Part shown: positions 51,401-63,189 of the stretch, piece after piece
Layout: each line of letters opens with the position of its first letter
Position numbering within the stretch: the first letter of the stretch is position 1
Source of the DNA: Blastomyces gilchristii SLH14081
Taxonomy: Eukaryota; Ascomycota; Eurotiomycetes; Onygenales; Ajellomycetaceae
NCBI RefSeq assembly: GCF_000003855.2
Contig: NW_003101663.1
Location: 733,312 to 797,311, forward strand
DNA: 64,000 nucleotides
Direction: 5' to 3'
Made by a program: the position numbers and the translations under genes
Notes under the pieces: model-generated
Database searches by the model: none
The model's input: the letters and a program-made list of their open reading frames with translations, nothing else
Told to the model about the DNA's origin: nothing

Positions 51401-53060
51401 CAGAATGCTCAGACTGAGTGTTATAAAGAGATTAACTGAAGAGTCTCTCAATTCTCTGTAAGAGAAGAAGAAAGAGAGAGGAAAGAAGCCTGCATAACTA
51501 CTCTCTATAATACTGAGAGTCAACACTCTGAGAATCTCTGTGAGAATTCTTGAAGAGAGTATCTATAATCTGAAGAATTTACAGACTTTGAGAAGCATCA
51601 CAGAAGACCTGGTGTAAGAGGAAACAGAGCATAAGTCTTCACAAGGTCTTCTATTCAGATTGTCTGAACTGCAACTGAAGAATGAATATACTCAGTATAT
51701 TCAGAAACTGCTCACAGCAGGGATTAATCCTGCAGAAATAAAGAATTGAAGAGACTTAAATGACCTCTTGCAAAGAGAGGGCTGAATTTATGTGCCTGCA
51801 AATGAGTTTCTATGTGTAGAACTTATTAAAAGATATTATAACTCTTCTCTAGTGAGTTATTTTGCAGACACTAGAACTCATGAGCTGCTTATAAGAAAAT
51901 ACTTCTGACTGAAGATGCAAGAACTTGTGAAGAAGATAGTGAATTCTTATACTGTTTATCAGAGTTCATAGATAGTGTGGTTCAGATCATATAAAGAACT
52001 TACTCCTCTACTCATTTCACAGAAATCTTGAGAATAGCTAGAAATGAATGTTCTTGTGAGTCTCTCTGAAAGCAAGGACATATATGATACCTGTTTTGAC
52101 AGTGTGCTGATGATAGTGAATTGCTTTATCAAGATGACACACTTTATATCCACTCACAAGAACTTGAAGTCAAAGAATTTGACTCATATCTTTGTCTGTG
52201 ATGTGATTCAGTTGCATAAGTTGTCTGTGAACATTGTCTCAGACAGAGAATCAATCTTTGTAGAAGAGTTCTGATCTGATCTGATGACTATACTGAAGAT
52301 CTCATAAGATCTAAGCACAGCTTTTCATCAACAGACAGATGATCAGATAGAATGCCTGATGAGTATATTAAAACAGTATCTGCAGTGCTTTGTCAATTAC
52401 AATTAGAATGACTGAGTGTATTGATTATCACTCACAGAGTTTATATACAACAACTCAAAGCATGTCAGCACAGATAAAACCCTCTTTGAGATGCTCACTG
52501 AAACTTATTCACAGATGATCTTAATAAACCTGTGAGAGTATACTATAGAGTGTGATGATGTCTGTGAACAGGCTGAGAGAATTCAGAAGATCTGAGAGAA
52601 AGCCTGTGAATTCTTGAGAAAGGCTTAAGAGTATCAGAAGAGATACTATGACTTCAAGCACATTGCAAAGAGTTTCAAGAAAGATGATAGAGTCTGACTA
52701 AGTCTAGAAAACATCATCATATGAAGATCTAGCAAGAAGCTGAATCTCTTACAGACAGAGTCTTGTAAGATTATGAAGAAAGTTAGCTCATAGTTCTACA
52801 GATTGAAACTGTTATCTGAGTTGCAGATGTACAATGTTTTTCATGTCTCTTTGCTCTGTGAATATAAGGAATTCTCAGAAGAGAACTCTGTAACTCATCA
52901 CTCTATCTGCAAAGTACTAGAGAGTGAAAGAGAATATCAGGTTAAAGGAATTATTAACTCAGAGAAGCAAGATTGCAAGCTCTGATTCAAGGTTCAGTGA
53001 TAAGAATATTCTGACAAGATGAATGAGTTCACTTGAGAATCATCTGAACAGATAAGACAT
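48450..53060 (+). pseudogene. gag-pol remnant of Gypsy D
   Basis: Recognisable strings: LRLCVDYHNLNFKI near 50175, VIFIQLNVINAYTQLQIQ near 50280, IYLNDVMMYF near 50480 (catalytic Asp to Asn), the RNase H region WVSVAFFSQKMQLTEINYDI near 51040, the integrase NIVSDRESIFVEEF near 52235, FHQQTDDQIECLMSILKQ near 52330 and the chromodomain-like YQVKGIINSEKQDCKL near 52940. Numerous TGA, TAA and TAG stops. Confidence 0.85.
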
Positions 53061-53439
53061 CTGCAGAAGCTGAGACATGACTTTCATACTGTGAATTCTG
53101 ACAAGTCAGAATGATGCAGTCTTCACTAAGAACCTGGTTATAATAAAGACATTAACACTGTCATTTATAAATCCTAGTCTATAAGATGATGAGTTTCTAC
53201 TGAGATGAACAGTCTGTGATGTATACAAGAGAAGAAGAAAACATGTTCTTATTAAAGCTAAAAAACAAGAAAATAAACAGGGTCATGAATGCAATTTAGA
53301 GATTAATAAAGAAAAAATAAAGAAAATTCACACTTACATTATCAATATCTGTGACACTTAATTTCTTTATAACTACTAATTTCTCTCTTCAAAGAAGTAG
53401 AGAGTATCATGTCTATAGTACAGACAATTGTTACATTTG

Positions 53440-54060
53440 ATGTGAAGACTGTCAGAAATGCACAGACTTCAGAGAAGCTGAACACCAGAATGCATGCAGT
53501 TGCAGCAGAATCTTGAAGACTGATTATCTGTGCATGTGATCAGATATTTCTCACAAAGCTGTGTTCACTCTCTCAGTTATGCTGAAGTATTCAGTCTGAA
53601 AATAATGAGAATGTGAAGAGAAGGCTCATCTGCCCAGATCAACTCTCATTGCAAATTCATGGCATTTGCATTGCCTTGACTACCTGGATTTTGCGGGTAC
53701 CTGAGAACTCATCTCTTATTGACAATGAGATTGCGGAAATGCGCCGCGGCGCGAGAATCATTGATAGGAAATCTAGGCATATTCACATATGTCTGGTCAG
53801 AGATTGTGCAGGCAGAGAGAGGGTGATCATAGGCCTGTGGAACTGCAGGAGACACTGATAACACTGAGAGCTTCACAAGAACTGTCAGCTAGAGTCTGTA
53901 AGGAATTACTTATGAGAAGACTTACAGCAAAGGAAGAGACTGCACTGCTTAGAGCCAGGGACTGGCCTGGGGAAGGGATGAGATGAGCTGCTGGCCTGAA
54001 GATCAGGTGCAGTGACAGGGCTGAGAGGAATGAAGATGCAGTCATAAGCAGCAGCACCCC
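53440..54060 (+). other. Extra ORF region with a low-mutation patch, 3' of integrase in Gypsy D
   Basis: Plus-strand frames at 53613-53858 and 53789-53986 contain ALTTWILRVPENSSL and a helical, charged run QETLITLRASQELSARVCKE. Between about 53640 and 54060 the DNA keeps CpG-containing words (GCGCCGCGGCGCGAG) and longer open frames than the pol region. A minus-strand frame overlaps (53827-54057). I recognise no family. It lies between the chromodomain and the 3' LTR. Confidence 0.45.
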
Positions 54061-54950
54061 TGCTTCATCAGCCAGTAAAAAGTGATTGAAGAAGTTATGA
54101 GAACACTCATGAGAAGCTCAGCAGTGACCAGACATTGTTTACAAAGATGTTGAAATTGAAAAAATTTTTATTCTTGAGAAGTTCTTGAATTAATATGTGA
54201 ATATTGTCAGAAACACTCTCTCTCTGTCATCTGAGTGAAAACACTTCACAGATGAATGAGAATACTCACAGTTTATAAGAATAAGAGCTGTTACAGAAAA
54301 AGGAAAAAGAAGATGAGATTCTGCAGACAGATCTGAGATATTTATACTACTCTAGAGAGGTTTACTTACACTGTGAGTGATTCTGCAGAACAGTCAGATC
54401 ACTCTAGTAAACAAGAGTGATTGTGAATCACAGGCCTGGATCTTTCTATATGACTATAAAGAGTGATTATAGACTGTGAACATCTTGATTCTACAATTCT
54501 ACAGAGTTGATGAAAGAATGAAAAATTCCTCACAATTCTACAGTGTCAAAGAGCAATGATTTGCAAGAATGAATGAAAGATTAACTTACAAATATTTCTC
54601 TTTGATAAGAATGATCTCACAGAGAGTGATTCATCTGTGAGATGAATCTGTGTGATGATTACACAAGAATCTTGTGAAAATGATTGAGAGTCAACTGAAA
54701 CTCTTCTGTATGAAAGATATGAGATGAATCTGTGTGATAGTCAGAGAAGAATCTGTAGATCACAAAGAATCTCACAGAATAAGAAACTGAGTGACAGACT
54801 CTTTTCTCTTCATGATAACAAGAGATTTTTCCTCACTGAGGTTTTTTACAGATGTGAAGGATTTTTAGTGAGTATCACTGCAGTGCTGAGCTGACTATGA
54901 AGTCACTCAGTGAAAGGCTTCACAGATGAAGTCTTAGAGAGGGGGGGATA

Positions 54951-55206
54951 TGTAAGAAATCTCACTTCTCACAGATTCTTTACCCCTATTCCTATCTCTC
55001 ATGTAATCAATAGAGCTAGCGGCTCTTGGCTACACACAACTATATAGACTGGAGTTCATGAATACTATTCATAACTCAGCTTGAATGCTATTATACACTT
55101 GATCTCTACATTTATCTTTCTACTGTGAACACTTCTAGTAGTTAACAGTACATATCACGCCAAGCTGCAAACACCTGAATAATCGCCGCGAGTACTTATT
55201 CTTACA
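54951..55206 (+). repeat. 3' LTR of Gypsy D
   Basis: 256 bp, matching 47964-48219 with transitions mainly at its start. Preceded by a GAGAGGGGGGG purine tract. Confidence 0.93.
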
Positions 55207-55211
55207 AGAGG

Positions 55212-55703
55212 CTGCAGCTGCATCACAAAGACATTTACTCACTAGAAAATATCAGAATAAGCTCTCTACTGTTCTTCAAGAATGATACTCTTATGCACTC
55301 ACTATTGCAGATGAGAAGAGAGAAAGAAAAATGTGTCACAGAGAGAGAAGTTCTTTTTGAGAAAATTCTACTACTACTGTTAACTTTGTCTCTAAAACAC
55401 ACCACTTTTACAGAGAATTTTATATATAGAATGAAATATATTAAAAGATCTGTAAGTCATTTATTAACTACATTTTTCACATTTCAAATTAATATATAAG
55501 AAACTCATTTATCACATATTTGATTTAAACAAAGATGAGAAAAGAAAGATCTACACAGTCAGTAGAAAAACTCATCTATTTCTTTATATTATATACAGTA
55601 TACATACTATTAATCAGTTGATAACTATTGCTATATAACAAAGATAATTTCTAATTCAGTAATCTTAAGAGTATAGAGACTATACTCTTAAAGAGAAGAG
55701 TAT
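55212..55703 (+). other. 3' end of Gypsy B internal region
   Basis: Last internal stretch of Gypsy B between Gypsy D and the 3' LTR. A purine-rich AAAGAGAAGAG lies just before the LTR start and may be its PPT. No pol similarity was recognised. Confidence 0.65.
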
Positions 55704-58700
55704 TATCATACTCTCAGCTATATCAAGACTCTACTACAGTTTCACACAGCTCATTACTTTTATATGAATAATTTCATTTATCTTACAGATTATTCAAACC
55801 AGTTTTCAATCACTCTATGACATCATTCAGATATATCATAGAAAGATTTAATTAATAAATATGAGAATCTCACTTCTATATAAGATTAGTAGATTACTTT
55901 TTCTTAATAGTAAGACACTGCTGAGATATCACTTCAGCTATTCTCACTTATGAAATAAGAGAAGATATTCACTCATTATCTATATAGAATAGCTAGATGC
56001 TAACTTCTTATAAAAGAAGTCAGTGATTCATTTTACTTCTACTGAAAGATATATAAGAGTTACTGCATGTCTCATACAATCTTCTTAGTATACTAAGTAT
56101 TATATCTGTGATATTCTCACAATAACTTTGTAGTCTACAAGCTCACTATTCAAGCAAGATAGTCAAGCTCACTTATATAACTTCTTAAAACAACTATCTT
56201 TACATGACACTGCTAGACTGGCCGGCGGGACCATGAATTTCACATTTAGTTCTATTTGGTCTGATCTCATACATTTCTTGACATGAGTCTCATCAGGACC
56301 AAGCCTTAAAAAAATCTGAAAATGAATCATTTCTGAGAGAAATGATGTGAAAAATAACCAGATTTAATTCAAGAACAGTGAAATGAGAGTAATTTCTTAG
56401 AATAAACTGTGAAAGATGATCATTCTTCTAAAATCAGAATGAGACTGAGACTGAAGATTAAAATCAGTCTCATTCAGTTCATTCAGTGATTACTTATATA
56501 ATCAGAATTTGGTAACAATTATTGATAACACTCATGAAACAACTAAATACATTCTTGTGCAAGTTTATTCTTCACTTTCTCATGAAAACTACACTTCTCT
56601 GATATACTGTGATCAGAGGTATTAAACCATCTGATAATTTCATGTTTTATAATCATGAGTTTCTTGATTGTTTCTCCTTGTAATTGTCTTCAGTGATAAT
56701 GATAAATATCTTGACTTGAGTTAAACTTTCACTTCATTTTCACCTCTGTCAATGAAATTGTCAGAATATCACATGTCATCAGTGCAACAGTTGAATATAT
56801 ACTCTCAACAATTTTTCATAACTCTAGAATTGATTTGATGTGTAAATTTGTCAGATCATCTTGAAGATAGCAGTTAAATTCAGTTTTATAAGCATGTAGT
56901 TTTACCTGATTTTCAGTTGCAATCAATATATGTAAGTTCTGTTTCAAAGTTAGTATTATAGTTCTATGAGATATGAAGTGTTATTAAAGATCATTACTTA
57001 CTAGGGAATTGTATTTCACTGTCTTCATATCTTGAACATCTACTCATTCAAATCTCTGATAGTTAGCATTGTAGTAGTCTCAGACTAATTTAACATACAA
57101 GTCTCATTTCTCCTCTGTTCAATCTTGAGAAGTGTAGATATTAACTTAATGAGAGGGATCTAGTAGAGCTGCTACAGTATAGTACTCTGTAAAAGATTGT
57201 TCAGTTTTACTGTAATAATATGCTAGTTTATCCCTTGCAGTAATAATAGCCTGCACTATAGTATTATCTCAGACTGAATTTCTTTTTGAGTGATTCAACT
57301 ACTTCTCAAGATGAGTAAATAAACTGTTATATATTCACCAGGCTGACTGCAGCATTGATGTACAAGTGATTGAGACTGTCTTTATTATCTTATAAAACTG
57401 AAACAGTAAATCAATCACATATTTCAACTGAGTTCACTTCATATCAGAAAGTTTCAATATCTGAATCTTTTCTCAATCAGAGTGTTGCACTTAATAATCA
57501 ATTATCTGATACAATTGAAGAGTCTGAACAGCTATCTTATATATTAAACTTCACTGTATTTTAACATTCTGTATCATATTCAGTGATGTGACTGATTTAT
57601 TTATTTATTGAATATTATAAAATCATTGTTATTGTTTAGAGAAGGTACAAATCACATTAGTAATGTTTCAAATCTGTGATATTTAAATTATTAGTCAATC
57701 TATTCAAAATTAACAGTAGTGTTACTAAAAAGCATTATCAAAAAGCAATATTAAAAAGTGTTGTTAAAAAACATTATCTTTTGCAAAGTAGATGTAAAAG
57801 TTACTTGAGTAATCACTTTCATCTCATTCTTATCTCAAGAACCAGTCATCTTATTATTCTTCATCTCAATGTTAAGATTCTTTATCAGTGTTTACATCAT
57901 AAGTTGAACCATATGAGCAATGTAGAGAATATAACCTTGTTTACTATTTCAGAAATACAAAGTCAATTTTTGCTTCAAGCTCTTCATCATAGTGTAGTTA
58001 TTTGCAGCATTATCAGTTATAATTATAAGAAGACTGAGACTAATATTTCAATAGTTATTTTTAATCACAGTTATTAATATCTCTGTCATATAATTCTCAG
58101 TATGACTACTGATCAATAATTCAAATCTAATTAATATCTCTTGATAAGTTCAGTTCTCATCAATATAATAACATATAACTGTCATAAATGCAAGATTGTT
58201 TGTACTAGTTTATGCATTCACTGTAAGAGACACTCTTCAATGATTCTTCAACTCTGATTCTAGATGTTGTATATTAACTTTGTAGTATATCTCAAGATTG
58301 AACTGAAGACAGAATCAATGTGAAATATAAAGATTTGAATTAAGTATTTGAAGAAGTATTCAGAATTCAGGGTTTTCAATTGATTGAAGAGAAAGATTCA
58401 GAGATATATATATATGAAGTAATTGTTTACAGAAGTTATCAGATAAGAGTTATGAAATCAGAGTACTGATATATAATTGTTTTCACATAATTTTCTTCAA
58501 ATTAGAAAGTTAGTATTATTAAAAATCATTATCTGATAGAGTAACTTATCAGCTCAGTAGTAATTTTCTGATTATTTTTCTTTTATTATCTATATTCTGA
58601 TGACTTCAGATGTCAGAAAATTTCTTCAGAGTTATGATCAGTTTATAATGAATGTTTCTAAATAAAGTTACAGTAATTGTAGCAGAGAGATGACTCTTCA

Positions 58701-61700
58701 GTAATCTACAATATAATCTGTTGATAATTATTTCATAGATTATCTTGATATTTATGTTGAGTTTTTCATAAATTTCATGACCTGAAATCAGATGTGAAGA
58801 ATGAAGTGATTATTTATTATAATTGAAAGAGAGCATTCTGTGTTGAATTGTAAATAATATAGACTTTGTGATTCACAGTGATTTCTTAAAGAGTTTATAA
58901 ATCTTCAATAGAAGTAAAAGAAGTGAAAGAAGTGAATTCAGAAGATATGATAATAATTTAAGAAAGATAACAATTTATTTTCAATAACTGATCACTGATG
59001 TGTATAAGAAGAATTAATATAAGAGAAAATAATCTTGTTTCTTAGCTTAGTTATAATTTTAGTACTAACTCAGATTGAATATTATTGATGTATAAAAGTA
59101 AATAAATAATCTTGATTAATTTCTATCATATTTCTTAAAATATATTAATATTGTGAAAGAGAGTGTTATCAAATTATATTATCAGATGATATCATTAAAA
59201 ATATATTAATATTATGAATATTAATGTTGAAAAAATGTTGATACTTATACATTATAGTGATTTGTGAATCATGATAGTTAAATATATATATATATATATA
59301 TCATTCCTGACTTGATTACAACTTGTACAATAATTTTTGAAAACTTAAAATTAATTTTAATTATTAATAATTAAAAACTTAAACTTATAACTAACTAATA
59401 TAAAAAGAAAAAAATCTACTTCTTCTCTTTCTCATTCTTCTTATTATTCTTTATAATTCACTTCTCATTCTTCTTCTTCTTCTTCTTCTTCTTCTTCTCC
59501 TTCTTCTCATCTGAGGTAATAATTATCTCAAAATCTCTCTTCACTGCCTTCTCAGAGAAGGGTTCTTGCTACTCTCTCTCACTCAGGTCAACCTGCATCT
59601 CAAAATCCTGCATTTTCTGATCTACTGTCTCAGGTTTCATCTCAGTGATAAGCAGATTAACATACTCAGAAAGCAGGGCTGTCTTCTCAATATTCTGAAT
59701 TATGAAGCGCATTTAAGACCTGAATAAGACCTCAATTTCCTTCTTCTTTATCAGCTTCTGCTAATTAATTAGAGAACAGAAGTATTATCAAAAATCATTA
59801 TCTCTTAATAAATAAAAAACTTATTAGTTTTGACTTCTTTATCTTCTATTTTAACATTCTCTTAATCTTCTTCTACTACTGTTTATTTATAGTAACACTC
59901 TTCTTCTCTCTTTCTCTCTTCATCTTGAACTCAAATTATTCTCAGAACTTCTCCTGGTCTTATCACTACTGTATAAGACTCTTCACTGTCTTCTTCTTTA
60001 ATCTCTCATGAGTGATGTTATCTGCATTATTTCTATACTTAGTTCAGTCTAAATCTATCAGAAGTGTTACTTAAAATTATTATCATTCTACTCTTTTACA
60101 GAGTCTCTTCAAGACATTATAACATGTCTTATAATCAGTCTCTTCTTATTTGAATATCTTTTTCTTCTCTCTCTTCAATCTATGACAGTGCTCACGCGTC
60201 TTAGTGATCTGCAGAATCGCAGAATATTTGAAGAGAGATGATATGATTGATTTCAGTGAGTATTAAAGAGAGATAAAGGCAGAAGAGATGATTAGAAATA
60301 ATATAATAATAATAATAATAATGATGATGATAATGATAATAATAATAGTAATGATAATAATAGTGATGATGATAATGATGATAATAATAATAGTGATAGT
60401 GATGATAATGATGATGATGAAAGAAAGAGTGCATTGAAATATATTACTGACTTATCAAATATAAAGAGATAAAGAAAATATTAACAGCTTTCAGAGATAT
60501 ACAGAAACAGCTATAGTATTGCATAGTAATATCATTTTCATTCAATGCATGCAGTATTGATATTCTTTGTATACAGTTATCATATAATCTATATCAGAGA
60601 TACATGCAGAAAACAGATCTTTGTTACTAGAAAGAATAATTGCAGTAATTCTCTGTTTTTATATTATAAAGATAAGTTATTCTTATTTCTTTCTTCTCTC
60701 TTTTCTCTTCTTCTTCAACTCATCACTAAATTCAAGCTAGTATAAAAACTATTAAAACACTTCTAGAAACTCTTAAATTAAAGAGTATAGACTAATTAAA
60801 TTTTAAATACAGAAGAATTAAATTATATTTAATATTACTAATTATTCATTCTCTCTTAATAAAATCACAGTTGTGTCTTCTTCTTTCTCTCTCTAAATGA
60901 AACATGGCCTGTGAAAAGTGAGTATTACATCAGATTATAATGACTAACACAGTCTCAGTACACAGAGCTGTATATACACAGTGTGTACTGAACTGAGAGA
61001 CTGTGTGAGTTGTAAACCAGTGTCAGTATCTCAGAGAGAGCTGTGCAGCATGAAAAAGCTGCAATTCTCAGTTATATGTGTAGAGAGTGAATTATCACAG
61101 TAAGTGCATATGTATTGCATGAAAGTAACACTTTTTAATAATACTCAGTCTCTGATATTATGAAAATAGAGTCTCTCTGTAAGATTCATTTTTATCAGAA
61201 GTCAGAGAATCTTATATTTCTCAAGATTATCTTCACTCATCTTATCTGTGAAATTAATGAGAAGAATCATTGATTTCAGTGTTCTATTCTTAATACTATT
61301 CAAGTGACAGCAGAGTTCACTCTGGCCACACTTTTTAAGTGTATGTTTTCTAAATATTCACATTTATACAGATATATACTGATTATTTATTAGATGATAT
61401 TAAGATAATAACTTATTACAGCTGTGTTATTCTCACTGTGAGAGATACACAGTTAATAATGAACATTGCAAAGACTCTGAGAAGTAAGTATTTTAAGAGT
61501 ACTACAGCTCTGCAATCTTGATTTTTTTTGTTTTTATTTTTTGTTTTTTTCTTTTTCTTTTCTTTTTTTTTTCATTCATTCTGATTTTTTCTTGTTTTTG
61601 TTTTATTTTGTTTTTTATTTTTTGTTTTTTTTTTTGTATTTTATATTTTTTTTATAATTAAAATTATATAAATTATGATCTGTGTTTAGAAAAGTAATAA

Positions 61701-62066
61701 TATTTAATAATACTCTCTATTAAATTTTCAACAAATGAGTACTATGTTATGATATTATGTAAGTGAGAAGTAATTTCATAATTTCATTTAATATCATTCT
61801 CAATAATGAGATCAGAATGAAAATGTAACTAAGAATTTAAACATATTCTTTATTCAGAACTAGATTTTTATTTGAAAAGTGAATTTGAAATCTTTAATAT
61901 TTGAAATAATATGATTTGAAATCAATGTGATGAATACAAACCATGATCAGAAGTAATGCTTTTAGGCAATATAATAACTGTAAAGTTTAATTCTGATCTC
62001 AGACATGATTACATAGTTAGTCTAGACACTGCTAACTAGTCACTACTTCAGTTCTGCTATATTATA
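55704..62066 (+). repeat. 3' LTR of Gypsy B, split by hAT-2
   Basis: 55704-56213 plus 62033-62066 gives exactly 544 bp, equal to the 5' LTR. It is followed by the TATTC duplication (62067-62071). Its first bases read TATCATAC where the 5' LTR has TGTCACGC. Confidence 0.85.
56214..62024 (-). mobile_element. hAT-2: second hAT copy, intact length, inverted relative to hAT-1
   Basis: 5811 bp, with TAGACTGGCCGGC at one end and an end reading TAGTTAGTCTA at the other (mutated from the CGGTCAGTCTA type in hAT-1). The perfect 8-bp duplication is GACACTGC (56206-56213 and 62025-62032). It lacks the SINE and LINE of hAT-1 and so provides their empty sites. Transposase relics read on the minus strand (about 57000-58300); an antisense frame at 57676-58077 mirrors the one in hAT-1. 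Confidence 0.9.
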
Positions 62067-62229
62067 TATTCATTAATTAAATCTTTCTATGATATATCTG
62101 AATAATATCATAGAGTGATTGAAAACTGATTCAAATAACCTGTGAAATGAATGAAATCATTTATATAAAAGTAATAAGCTGTGTGAAACTGCAGTAGAGT
62201 TTTAATATAGTCAGAGATATAACACTGTA

Positions 62230-62580
62230 GAAGAATCTGATTTTACTATATATATTCATTTACAGTTCTACACAGTGTAAAGAGATAATCAGTGATAGAA
62301 AAGATGTAATGAGAGAAGATTATAATATCTAAGTTCTCTGAGTGTGATATTAAAGACAGACAGCTGTAGAAGTAGTAGAACACTGTAAAGAAATAAATTA
62401 ATTAAGAGACTGATTTTATAAGCAGTGAATACAGACTTTTGACACATTATTCATTCTTGAGAATCTATGAGAGATGGTTGATCAGATGCATTATCTATTC
62501 AAGAATCTGTACAGAGTAGATAGTTGATAAGATGCATAATCTATTATTCAAGAATCTGTACAGAGTAGATAATATCCATG
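62230..62580. other. AT-rich right edge with a tandem duplication
   Basis: The flank right of the solo LTR. It contains two adjacent copies of a 46-49 bp unit (62477-62522 and 62523-62571) sharing CAAGAATCTGTACAGAGTAG. Composition returns to normal at about 62576. The identity of the AT-rich flank is not resolved. Confidence 0.6.
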
Positions 62581-63189
62581 AATGATAGTGCAATGTCACG
62601 GGATTGCGCTTCGCTTAATTCTACACCAATCAGTGGGCTGTATTCGCGCCAAGAACCCCAAAAAGGAAATTCTCCACTTTTAATGACCAGGGTTTTCATC
62701 ATATATTTGCTTCGCTTCGCTCCGCAAATTATTTCAATTTTTCTTTTTTCTTTTTTCTTTCCCAGACACCTTATGGCCATCCCTGTTTTCAACCGTCCAA
62801 GGAAACACCTCAGTAAAATAAGGGACTCACAAAGATAAGTCAGATTGTAAGCTTGTCTATGTAAATAGAGTTGTTCCGCGCGGTGCCTTTAACCTCCACG
62901 TTTCATGAAAAAATCGCTAAAATACTAAAATAGCATGTCCTATCTATCACCACAGAAAAAAACCCCAAAACCAAACCCTCTTGAACACCCACTATAACCC
63001 AAAGAAATGTATATAAAAAAATCCAGCCTTGTAGTATTCGCCAACCCGCTCGACATATGAAAACGTCAAGGTAAAAGTGAAAAATGAGTTAAAGGAAAAC
63101 AAGGGAAAGGAAAATGCGCATGGGCTGCGCGGCGTATGGCCAGTCAAGCGAACGAGGATACAAAAGTAAGGGAAGAGGAGAAGAGAAAA
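62581..63189. other. Intergenic: 3' flank of the right-edge gene
   Basis: Balanced GC. Small frames at 62544-62792 (-) and 62578-62838 (+) show no domain. Probably the 3' UTR and spacer of the minus-strand gene to the right. Confidence 0.5.

Larger units (their letters stand above)
47964..55206 (+). mobile_element. Gypsy D: full-length decayed chromovirus inserted in Gypsy B
   Basis: 7243 bp, 256-bp LTRs at both ends with perfect terminal repeats TGTAAGAA/TTCTTACA, and duplication AGAGG (47959-47963 and 55207-55211). A G-rich purine tract (54936-54950) precedes the 3' LTR. Plus-strand order is gag, a mutated zinc knuckle (CFICSKSEYLHTNC, the His replaced by Tyr), protease, reverse transcriptase (50130-50640), RNase H (50940-51330), integrase (51830-52560), a chromodomain-like segment (about 52940-53050) and a 1.9-kb extra region. 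Confidence 0.92.
18885..62066 (+). mobile_element. Gypsy B: full-length chromovirus split by four later insertions
   Basis: Boundaries are set by a TATTC duplication (18880-18884 and 62067-62071) in the older solo LTR. The 5' LTR is 18885-18893 plus 32887-33421 and the 3' LTR is 55704-56213 plus 62033-62066. Each totals 544 bp once the hAT copies and their target duplications are removed. Internal DNA lies at 33422-35834, 44140-47963 and 55212-55703. Net length is about 7.8 kb. The inserted elements are hAT-1, Gypsy C, Gypsy D and hAT-2. Confidence 0.85.
18495..62224 (-). mobile_element. Solo LTR of family B, split by Gypsy B (18495-18884 and 62072-62224)
   Basis: The two pieces together are 543 bp and are the reverse complement of the 544-bp LTR of Gypsy B. 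A 5-bp duplication CTGTA flanks the pair (18490-18494 and 62225-62229). No internal sequence belongs to this copy, so it is a solo LTR, presumably left by LTR-LTR recombination. It is the host site of everything between 18885 and 62071. Confidence 0.85.

Noticed and set aside
60201..60434. 77-codon His/Tyr-rich minus frame
   Set aside because: It is a translation of the ATC/ATT microsatellite of hAT-2, not a gene.
18894..62024. Segmental inverted duplication of host DNA
   Set aside because: The repeated segments have terminal inverted repeats, different 8-bp duplications and hAT transposase motifs, so they are two transposon copies.
17903..62586. CATGAATGA on both sides as the target duplication of an outermost element
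   Set aside because: The word is short and simple, and the sequence inside the left copy is not element-like. Chance is sufficient.
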